The position numbers were made by a program, and so were the translations under genes. A stretch of DNA of 8,182 nt from positions 1 through 8,182 of the forward strand of contig WOZN01000137.1 of NCBI GenBank assembly GCA_011620245.1, written 5' to 3'. The notes beneath the pieces are model-generated. The model did no database searches, had not been told where the DNA came from, and saw only the letters and a program-made list of their open reading frames with translations. The DNA comes from Acidovorax sp. Lineage in GTDB: Bacteria; Pseudomonadota; Gammaproteobacteria; Burkholderiales; Burkholderiaceae_C. Below are positions 1 to 5,277 of this stretch, in pieces. The first letter of the stretch is position 1, and each line of letters opens with the position of its first letter.

Positions 1-624
1 GGTCAGGCCCATGACACCTACACGGCGCAGGCCATGATCATGACGGACCGTGACAACAACCAGATCACGGCATTTCATCCGGGGGCGATGATACAGGCCC
101 ATGCGAACCGCATTGAGCCTCAAGCGGGTGTGCGTCTAGGCATCATTGCGCCCGATGGGCGGGATGCCATGCTGGAGCATGCGGCCCAGTTTGTGGCGGC
201 AGATATTCCGTTTGTCTTCGATCCAGGCCAGGGGCTGCCCATGTTCAGCGGGGCTGAACTGTCCCGGTTTGTTGAGCAGGCCAGCTGGGTCACCGTGAAC
301 GACTACGAGGGCAAGATGCTGTGCGAGCGCACCGGCTGGTCATGCGCTGAAATCTCACGCAAGGTAAACGGGTTGATCGTCACGCTGGGGGCGCATGGAT
401 GTGAGGTGTGGGTTGACGGAGAAAAGACGCTGGTTCCCGCGGTCAAACCCGCGCAGGTGGTGGACCCGACCGGTTGTGGCGATGCATGGCGGGGCGCGCT
501 GCTTTTTGGCTTGGAGCGTGGCTGGTCGCTCATGCGTTGCGCCGAGTTGGGTAATCGCGTGGGGGCTCTCAAAATTGCACAGCGTGGGCCGCAAAACTAT
601 GCACTGGATTTCACGCCGGGCTGA
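1..624 (+). CDS. PfkB-family carbohydrate/adenosine kinase, 5' partial
   Basis: This is an ATP-dependent kinase of the ribokinase/PfkB family, expected to phosphorylate a sugar or nucleoside in the cytoplasm. The frame is open to the left window edge, so the start and roughly the first 90-100 residues are missing; 207 residues are visible. Codons 15-30 read TDRDNNQITAFHPGAM, a segment I associate with bacterial adenosine-kinase-like members. NDYE (codons 100-103) fits the NXXE motif of the family. VTLGAHG follows, and codons 155-161 read DPTGCGD, the PfkB signature 2 anion hole with the catalytic Asp at 161. The Cys in this signature is commonly Ala. An internal ATG at position 34 is in frame but lies within the fold, so it is not the true start. 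The substrate cannot be fixed from sequence: adenosine, ribose or another sugar are all possible. Family assignment is firm. Confidence 0.92.
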   Translation, partial: GQAHDTYTAQAMIMTDRDNNQITAFHPGAMIQAHANRIEPQAGVRLGIIAPDGRDAMLEHAAQFVAADIPFVFDPGQGLPMFSGAELSRFVEQASWVTVNDYEGKMLCERTGWSCAEISRKVNGLIVTLGAHGCEVWVDGEKTLVPAVKPAQVVDPTGCGDAWRGALLFGLERGWSLMRCAELGNRVGALKIAQRGPQNYALDFTPG

Positions 625-919
625 AGCTGCGTCCACGCCGAGGTTCGTTGCCGCATGACCGGCATTGGGCAGAACGCCCGGCCATGAATTTTTGACATAA
701 CCCGAGATTGTCCATCAGGCGGCCTTTCTGGCCTGCGCGGGTGCTGGCAGGTGCATAGCGCTCTCACCCCCCATGAGGTGAACCCCATCGAAGCCGTCAA
801 CGCTTGATTTCATGCGGCTTGGCAAGGGATACAAAGCGGTCAACCGCCGTTTCCAGGTCGAATGGGTAACTGCCGGATTTGGGATCATTGGTTCTTTTAG
901 TGTTGCAAAGGTTTTTCAC
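625..919. other. Intergenic gap with possible coding or repeat remnants
   Basis: No intact gene is supported in these 295 bases. Read on the minus strand, two stretches look protein-like but are short and broken. One (about 797-895) ends in FDLETAVDRFVSLAKPHEIK before a stop. The other (about 718-800) ends in GGESAMHLPAPAQARKAA before a stop in another frame. They may be remnants of a displaced gene, or part of a dispersed element. No convincing terminator for the upstream kinase was found. An in-frame ATG at 812 would extend the following GST by 36 residues, but the added residues do not resemble a GST N-terminus. Confidence 0.35.
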
Positions 920-1552
920 ATGATCACCTTGTACGACTGCGCCACGGCGCCCAACCCACGCCGCGCCCGTATCCTGCTGGCCGAAAAAGGCATTGCCCAT
1001 GACACCGTGCAGGTGGACTTGCGCAGCGGCGAGCAACTGGGCGAGGCCTATCGGCGCATCAACCCGCAATGCACGGTGCCCGCCTTGCGCACGCACGAGG
1101 GCTTGCTGCTGACCGACAACGCGGCGATCACTGCGTATGTGGAGGCGCGCTACCCGCACCCGCCGCTGCTGGGCGAGACGCCCGGGGAAAAAGCCGAGAT
1201 CGCCAGCTGGAACTGGCGCGTGGAATTTGAAGGACTGCTGGCGGTTGCCGAGGCGCTGCGCAACAGCGCGCCGGCCATGGCCAACCGGGCGCTGCCCGGC
1301 GCGGTGAACTACGCGCAAATCCCCGCGCTGGCCGAGCGCGGGCTGGCGCGGGTGGCGCAGTTCTTCACCATGTTGAACGAGCGCCTGGCGGGCCGCGACT
1401 TCATTGCCTGCGACCGCTTCAGCGTGGCCGACATCACGGCCGTGGTGGCGGTGGACTTTGCGCGCGTGGTCAGGCAAAAGCCCGGCGAGCAGCACCCGCA
1501 CCTGCTGCGCTGGCGTTCGGCCATGGCGGGGCGGCCGTCGATGTCGTTGTAG
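920..1552 (+). CDS. Glutathione S-transferase family protein
   Basis: This is a 210-residue soluble protein of the cytosolic GST fold. Residues 1-80 form the thioredoxin-like domain: it opens MITLYDCATAPNPRRARILL, has the cis-proline segment TVPAL (Pro54), and has TDNAAI (65-70) where the glutathione gamma-glutamyl contact usually lies (often ES or DS in relatives). The all-helical C-terminal domain includes GRDF followed by SVADITA, the N-capping box typical of GSTs. I chose ATG 920 over the in-frame ATG 812 because the GST fold begins exactly there and AAAGG (907-911) sits 8 nt upstream. The stop is followed after 3 nt by the flavodoxin-like gene, so the two are probably cotranscribed. A role in glutathione conjugation, thiol redox or detoxification is family knowledge; the substrate is unknown. 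The catalytic residue is not obvious, as in many bacterial GSTs. Confidence 0.86.
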   Translation: MITLYDCATAPNPRRARILLAEKGIAHDTVQVDLRSGEQLGEAYRRINPQCTVPALRTHEGLLLTDNAAITAYVEARYPHPPLLGETPGEKAEIASWNWRVEFEGLLAVAEALRNSAPAMANRALPGAVNYAQIPALAERGLARVAQFFTMLNERLAGRDFIACDRFSVADITAVVAVDFARVVRQKPGEQHPHLLRWRSAMAGRPSMSL

Positions 1553-1555
1553 CCC

Positions 1556-2056
1556 ATGAGCGCAGCCAAGACCCTGTTGATCGTTTACCACTCGCTCACG
1601 GGCGGCACGCGCCAGATGGCCGAGGCGGCGCGCGCGGGTGCTGCAGCCGAAGCGGGCTGCGAGGTGCGCCTGCTGCACGCCGCGCAGGCCGGGCCTGCCG
1701 ATATGCTGGCGGCGGATGCTTATGTCTTTGCCACGCCAGAAAACCTGGCGGCCATCAGCGGCCAGCTCAAGGATTTTTTTGACCGCAGCTATTACGGGGT
1801 GCTCGACCAGGTCAATGGCCGCCCCTACGCCAGCCTGGTCTGCGCGGGCAGCGACGGCAGCAGCGCGGCGCGGCAGATCGAACGCATCGCCACCGGCTGG
1901 CGCCTCAAGAGCATGGCCGAGCCGCTGATCCTGTGCACCCATGCCCAGACGCCCGAGGCCATCCTGGCGCCCAAGCAGATCGGCGATGCAGACCTGGAGC
2001 GCTGCCGTGCGCTGGGCGAGGCGCTGGCTACGGGGCTGGTGCTGGGGGTGTTTTAG
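1556..2056 (+). CDS. Flavodoxin-like / NAD(P)H-dependent FMN reductase-like protein
   Basis: This 166-residue protein has a flavodoxin-like Rossmann fold. After strand 1 (KTLLIVYHS) comes SLTGGTRQMA (13-22), matching the S/T-x-T-G-x-T loop that binds FMN phosphate in flavodoxins. VFATPEN (57-63) then ISGQLKDFFDR (67-77) matches the second flavin loop and following helix of flavodoxin and WrbA-type proteins. A redox role with bound FMN is therefore likely, but the electron donor and acceptor are unknown. The start lies 3 nt after the GST stop with no clear Shine-Dalgarno sequence, which fits translational coupling. The length is near that of short-chain flavodoxins. Repeat copy A follows the stop codon almost immediately. 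The family call is good; enzymatic activity is inferred. Confidence 0.78.
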   Translation: MSAAKTLLIVYHSLTGGTRQMAEAARAGAAAEAGCEVRLLHAAQAGPADMLAADAYVFATPENLAAISGQLKDFFDRSYYGVLDQVNGRPYASLVCAGSDGSSAARQIERIATGWRLKSMAEPLILCTHAQTPEAILAPKQIGDADLERCRALGEALATGLVLGVF

Positions 2057-2058
2057 TT

Positions 2059-2117
2059 TGCTATTTATTTAGTAGCTGCCAGCGCTTATGCTGTAAGCGC
2101 TAGAGGCCTATTTGACT
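2059..2117 (+). repeat. 59-bp palindromic intergenic repeat, copy A
   Basis: The element starts 2 nt after the flavodoxin-like stop codon. It begins TGCTATT, contains TAGCT and GCGC blocks, and ends CTATTTGACT. Its core AGCGCTTA (2081-2088) and TAAGCGCT (2094-2101) are perfect 8-bp inverted arms around a 5-nt loop. The same skeleton recurs in inverted orientation at 3284-3342 and 7957-8015; by my ungapped count copy A matches copy C at 39 of 59 positions and copy B at 32 of 59. Such elements are, to my recollection, common between genes in Comamonadaceae. As RNA the hairpin could cap the 3' end of the GST-flavodoxin transcript. Confidence 0.75.
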
Positions 2118-2210
2118 TGTAATGGAGGAGGCCGCCTTCAGCGCCAGGCCATGCCAGTGCAGCTGGCCCCAACCTCTGGGAGGCTGCCGGACCTGCAGCG
2201 TCGAAAGCGA

Positions 2211-2233
2211 AAATGGGCCGCTGCGGCCCATTT
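2211..2233 (+). terminator. Strong hairpin, likely intrinsic terminator
   Basis: AAATGGGCCG (2211-2220) and CGGCCCATTT (2224-2233) are perfect 10-bp inverted arms with a 3-nt loop. The stem is GC-rich at its core and has A-tract and T-tract ends, as in intrinsic terminators. It lies between the GST-flavodoxin pair and the hydrolase gene and would end the former transcript. The T-run after the stem is only three bases, so termination strength is uncertain. Confidence 0.6.
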
Positions 2234-2304
2234 GCAGCCGACGATTTTCAGATCCGATAGCCTCCTGGACTGCGGCCATGATTTTGTTCCACCCTTGTTC
2301 TTAC

Positions 2305-2310
2305 AGGAGA
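2305..2310 (+). promoter_or_regulatory. Ribosome binding site of the hydrolase gene
   Basis: AGGAGA lies 6 nt before ATG 2317. It decides the start: the frame is open upstream to 2122, but the 65 extra codons are rich in Cys, Arg and Ser and look non-coding, whereas from 2317 a normal Tat signal peptide follows. Confidence 0.8.
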
Positions 2311-2316
2311 TGCGCC

Positions 2317-3213
2317 ATGCTGAATGAAGATGCCCGATCCGATGTCAACGCCTTGCTTCCCGGCCGCTCCACCGCGGCGGGAACCACCCGCCGCACCGCC
2401 CTGCAGGCGGCCCTGGGCATGGGTTATGCGGTAGCGGCGGCGCCACTGATGGCGCAAACGGCCATTGCCACCCCGGCCGCGGGGCTGGATGCGGGCGAGG
2501 TCAGCTTCATCGTGGGCGGCTTCAAGGTGCCCGCCTACCGCGCCGCGCCCGCGGGCAAGACGGGCCTGCCGGTGGTGCTGGTCATCCATGAAATCTTTGG
2601 CGTGCACGAATATATCGCCGACACCTGCAGGCGCTTTGCCAGGGCCGGCTATCTGGCCATTGCGCCCCAGCTTTACGCGCGCCAGGGCGACCCGGCTGCC
2701 TACACCGAAATGGCCCGGCTCATGGCCGAGGTGGTGGCCAAGGTGCCGGATGCGCAGGTGATGGCCGACCTGGATGGCGCCGTGCAATGGGCCGGTGCCA
2801 ACGGTGGCGACCTGGCCCGGGTGGGCGTTACGGGCTTTTGCTGGGGCGGCCGCATCACCTGGCTCTATGCCGCGCACGGCCCGGTGAAGGCCGGCGTGGC
2901 CTGGTATGGCCGCCTGGTGGGGCAGGCCAGCGAACTCACGCCCAAGCACCCCGTGGATCTGGCGCCTATCCTCAAGGCACCCGTGCTGGGCCTTTATGGT
3001 GAAAAAGACAGCGGCATCCCCCTTGACACGATTGATAAGATGAAAACCGCCTTGGCCAGCGGCACGGCCGCCGCCAAGGCTTCGCAGTTCGTGGTGTACC
3101 CCGACGCGCCGCACGCTTTTCATGCCGACTACCGCGCCAGCTACCGCAAGGAAGCGGCCGAAGATGGCTGGAAACGTGCGCTGGCCTGGTTCAAGGCCCA
3201 TGGCGTGGTCTGA
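2317..3213 (+). CDS. Dienelactone hydrolase family protein with Tat signal peptide
   Basis: This 298-residue alpha/beta hydrolase is of the dienelactone hydrolase (carboxymethylenebutenolidase) family. Residues 24-30 are TRRTALQ, a twin-arginine motif (Arg25-Arg26), followed by a hydrophobic stretch to about 44 and a possible cleavage after LMA (44-46), so export to the periplasm by Tat is likely. The catalytic triad is visible: Cys175 in GFCWGG, Asp231 in GEKDSG, and His266 in PHAFH. HEIFGVHEY matches the family segment carrying the Glu that activates the Cys nucleophile. Classical family members cleave cyclic lactones in chloroaromatic breakdown, but no aromatic-degradation genes are nearby, so the substrate is open. 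It has its own ribosome site and probably its own promoter downstream of the hairpin at 2211-2233. Family call is firm. Confidence 0.92.
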   Translation: MLNEDARSDVNALLPGRSTAAGTTRRTALQAALGMGYAVAAAPLMAQTAIATPAAGLDAGEVSFIVGGFKVPAYRAAPAGKTGLPVVLVIHEIFGVHEYIADTCRRFARAGYLAIAPQLYARQGDPAAYTEMARLMAEVVAKVPDAQVMADLDGAVQWAGANGGDLARVGVTGFCWGGRITWLYAAHGPVKAGVAWYGRLVGQASELTPKHPVDLAPILKAPVLGLYGEKDSGIPLDTIDKMKTALASGTAAAKASQFVVYPDAPHAFHADYRASYRKEAAEDGWKRALAWFKAHGVV

Positions 3214-3283
3214 AACGGCCGCACCCCGCGCACCAGCCGCCCCGGCCGCAGCGGGGGGCGGCTTCGCGCGTGCACCGGATTTT

Positions 3284-3342
3284 GATCAAAACATGCCCTG
3301 GGGCATATCCAACAAGCGCAAATAGCTATGACTTTGGTAGCA
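3284..3342 (-). repeat. 59-bp palindromic intergenic repeat, copy B
   Basis: Read on the minus strand this begins TGCTA, keeps the TAGCT and GCGC blocks at the same offsets as copies A and C, and ends TTTTGATC. Length is 59 with no gaps against both; by my count it matches each at 32 of 59 positions. It contains its own inverted arms ATGCCC (3293-3298) and GGGCAT (3301-3306), and the palindrome TTTTGATCAAAA (3280-3291) sits at its edge. It fills most of the gap between the hydrolase and the ZIP gene and covers the ZIP start codon and first five codons. Confidence 0.65.
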
Positions 3343-4218
3343 ATCATTCTGGCCACCCTGGCTGCAGGTATCGGCAGCGTATGGCTGGCAGCGCTGCTGA
3401 TGGGCGCAGGGCTCAAAGGCGGTGGCGGCAGCGTGGGGCCGCAGCGCCTGCTCAGCCTGGCGGCGGGGGCGCTGCTGGCCACGGCCTTCATGCACCTGCT
3501 GCCCGAGGCGTTCGAGAGCCAGGCGCAGGCCCACGACCTGTTTGCCACCCTGCTGGTGGGCCTGGTGTTCTTCTTTTTGCTCGACAAGGCCGAGCTGTGG
3601 CACCACGGCCATGAGCACAGCCATGGGGCGCCGCCTGCTGCCGGGCATGGTGCGACCGGGCATGACCACGCGGCGGCAGTGCTGCAGGGGCGTGCACATG
3701 CACATGCACATCCACAGGGGCATGAACATGACCCCACGCATGACCAGGCCCACCACCATGGCCCCAAGGCCGGGGGCTGGACGATGCTCGCCGGCGACAG
3801 CGTGCATTGCTTTGGCGACGGCATCCTGATTGCATCGGCCTTCATGGCCGACATGCGGCTGGGTGTGATTGCCGCGGTTTCCGTGCTGGCGCACGAGGTG
3901 CCCCACCACATGGGCGATCTGGTGGTGTTGCGCCAGGCCAGCCTGAACCGGCGCATGGCGCTGGTCAAGGTGTCGCTGGCCGGCGCCGTGACGGCGCTGG
4001 GCGGCCTGGTGGGGTATTTCCTGGTGGGACAGCTGCACGACTGGCTGCCGTATTTTCTGATCGTGGCGTCCAGCAGCTTTGTCTATGTGGCCCTGGCCGA
4101 CCTGATTCCGCAGCTGCAAAAACGCCTTTCGGCCCGTGAAACGGGGGCCCAGATCGTCTGGCTGCTGGCGGGCATGGGGCTTGTGATGCTGGTGAGCGGC
4201 GCGGCGCACATCCACTGA
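3328..4218 (+). CDS. ZIP family divalent metal transporter with His-rich loop
   Basis: This 296-residue inner-membrane protein is predicted to carry zinc or a related divalent metal into the cytoplasm. TM1 is at about 2-25, TM2 and TM3 at about 40-60 and 70-88. A cytoplasmic-type loop (92-145) holds 17 His, including HHGHEHSH and HAHAH. TM4 carries HCFGDG (160-165) and TM5 carries HEVPHHMGD (189-197), followed by three more hydrophobic segments. These match the ZIP HNxxDG and HExPHE metal-site motifs, except that Asn is Cys (161) and the last Glu is His (194). The start at 3328 gives a complete TM1, but no good ribosome site precedes it because the region is repeat copy B. The stop lies in the left arm of the 4216-4323 element. 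Family is firm; which metal is moved is not known. Confidence 0.93.
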   Translation: MTLVAIILATLAAGIGSVWLAALLMGAGLKGGGGSVGPQRLLSLAAGALLATAFMHLLPEAFESQAQAHDLFATLLVGLVFFFLLDKAELWHHGHEHSHGAPPAAGHGATGHDHAAAVLQGRAHAHAHPQGHEHDPTHDQAHHHGPKAGGWTMLAGDSVHCFGDGILIASAFMADMRLGVIAAVSVLAHEVPHHMGDLVVLRQASLNRRMALVKVSLAGAVTALGGLVGYFLVGQLHDWLPYFLIVASSSFVYVALADLIPQLQKRLSARETGAQIVWLLAGMGLVMLVSGAAHIH

Positions 4219-4323
4219 TACGGGTTTGCCTTCAACCGCATAACGTCGTTGGGTCGCCTTGTCGTGCTAAAGCACTGCCTGCAGTTCCCCGCTAGTTATC
4301 CGATTGAATGCAAATCCGTATGA
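4216..4323. repeat. 108-bp inverted-repeat element
   Basis: Outer arms 4216-4244 and 4295-4323 are inverted repeats of 29 bases matching at 24 positions by my count; the central part TACGG-TTTGC is the best kept. Between them is a smaller perfect hairpin, GTGCT (4264-4268) and AGCAC (4271-4275). The element sits between convergent genes and could act as a bidirectional transcript end, or be a small non-autonomous mobile element. No transposase and no clear target-site duplication is seen. The left arm includes the ZIP stop codon. Confidence 0.6.
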
Positions 4324-4386
4324 GGCCAATGGTTTGGGGCAACTTATGAAATGTACGCGGCCCAAGCCAGCAGCCGCCGTGCAAGG

Positions 4387-4408
4387 GCCGCCCCGCCACA
4401 CGGGCGGC
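4387..4408. repeat. GC-rich hairpin in the convergent intergenic region
   Basis: GCCGCCC (4387-4393) and GGGCGGC (4402-4408) are perfect 7-bp inverted arms with an 8-nt loop. It lies between the inverted-repeat element and the hairpin at 4440-4465. No T-run follows, so a terminator role is only possible. Confidence 0.4.
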
Positions 4409-4439
4409 GTCTCTCCCTTGGGGGCTGAGAGGCCGCGGC

Positions 4440-4465
4440 TCCAAGCCTGCCTGCGCAGGCTTGGA
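4440..4465. terminator. Strong hairpin downstream of the response regulator gene
   Basis: TCCAAGCCTGC (4440-4450) and GCAGGCTTGGA (4455-4465) are perfect 11-bp arms with a 4-nt loop, about 60 bp beyond the regulator stop on the minus strand. The position between convergent genes suggests transcript termination. There is no T-run on either side, so it may instead protect the RNA 3' end or be part of a repeat. Confidence 0.5.
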
Positions 4466-4527
4466 CGGCCACGAAGAGCAGGCGCATCTGGCGCCCGCAC
4501 CGGGTGCGCAGCGACTCAGGGGGCTTC

Positions 4528-5277
4528 CTATCTCGCCAGCTCCTCGCGCACCGCCGCCACCTGGCGGCGCGACACCATCAGCAGTTCGGTCAGACCCTGC
4601 AGGCGCACGGCCCAGCCTTCGCCTTCCTCGGGGTCGTAGTGCTTCTCCAGCGCGCGCACGGCACGGCGCGCCACCAGCGCGTTGCGGTGAATGCGCAGGA
4701 AGCGCGGGGCGAACTTGGCCTCCAGCTCGCTCAGCGAGCCATCCATGATGTAGCTGCGCGTGGTGGTGCGCACGGTCACATATTTCAGCTCGGCCTTGAA
4801 ATACAGCACCTCGGCCAGGGGCAGGCGCTCGGTGCGGCCGCGGTCCTGGATCAGCAGGGTTTCGCCTTCTGGCACGCTGGGCGCGGCTGCCGGTGCCGGG
4901 CTGCGGGTGCTGCGCCGGGCCTTGGCCAGTGCCTGCAGCAGGCGTTCGCGCCGCACGGGCTTGGTGAGGTAGTCCACGGCGTCGAGTTCGAACGCGCTCA
5001 CGGCATGGTCGGCGTGGGCGGTCACAAACACCACGGCAGGGGGGTGGGGCAGCGCCTGCACGGCATGGGCCAGGCACAGGCCGTCCTGGCCGGGCATGTG
5101 GATGTCCAGCAGCACCAGGTCGAACGCCCGCCCGCCGGTGGGGGTGAGCTGCGCCAGGGCATCGCCCGCGTTGGCTGCTTCGGCCACCGTGCCGCGCACG
5201 GTGTCTTGGCAGTCGCCCAGCAGGGTGCGCAGCCGGCTGCGGGCCAGGGCTTCGTCGTCAACGATGAGGATGTTCAT
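4528..5277 (-). CDS. algR: LytTR-family response regulator, AlgR-like
   Basis: This 249-residue transcription regulator is the partner of the adjacent kinase. Residues 1-120 are a receiver domain: acidic pocket Asp7-Asp8, phospho-acceptor Asp58 in LLDIHMPG, Thr86 in VFVTAH and Lys106 in YLTKP. After a Pro/Ala/Ser linker (about 122-137), residues 138-245 form a LytTR DNA-binding domain with the diagnostic RFLRIHRNALV (192-202). Phosphorylation is expected to alter DNA binding in the cytoplasm. ATG 5277 is chosen because the receiver starts at residue 1 (MNILIVDDE) and the ATG overlaps the kinase stop as ATGA, a sign of translational coupling. The frame stays open upstream, but that is shadow of the kinase gene. 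The symbol rests on domain type and on the argH/kinase neighbourhood, as with argH-algZ-algR in Pseudomonas; targets here are unknown. Confidence 0.93.
   Translation of the reverse strand: MNILIVDDEALARSRLRTLLGDCQDTVRGTVAEAANAGDALAQLTPTGGRAFDLVLLDIHMPGQDGLCLAHAVQALPHPPAVVFVTAHADHAVSAFELDAVDYLTKPVRRERLLQALAKARRSTRSPAPAAAPSVPEGETLLIQDRGRTERLPLAEVLYFKAELKYVTVRTTTRSYIMDGSLSELEAKFAPRFLRIHRNALVARRAVRALEKHYDPEEGEGWAVRLQGLTELLMVSRRQVAAVREELAR

Noticed and set aside
812..919. N-terminal extension of the GST from ATG 812
   Set aside because: The added 36 residues do not fit the GST fold, and a ribosome site precedes ATG 920.
797..1942. A 381-codon minus-strand open frame across the GST and flavodoxin genes
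   Set aside because: Most of it is shadow of two clear plus-strand genes. Only its last 30 or so codons look protein-like and are reported as a possible remnant.
2248..3201. A 317-codon minus-strand open frame opposite the hydrolase
   Set aside because: Shadow of the hydrolase gene; composition dominated by Gly, His and Arg, with no recognisable motif.
3280..3291. TTTTGATCAAAA as an FNR/Crp-type operator
   Set aside because: The half-sites lack the four-base spacer of the FNR box, and the palindrome belongs to the edge of repeat copy B.
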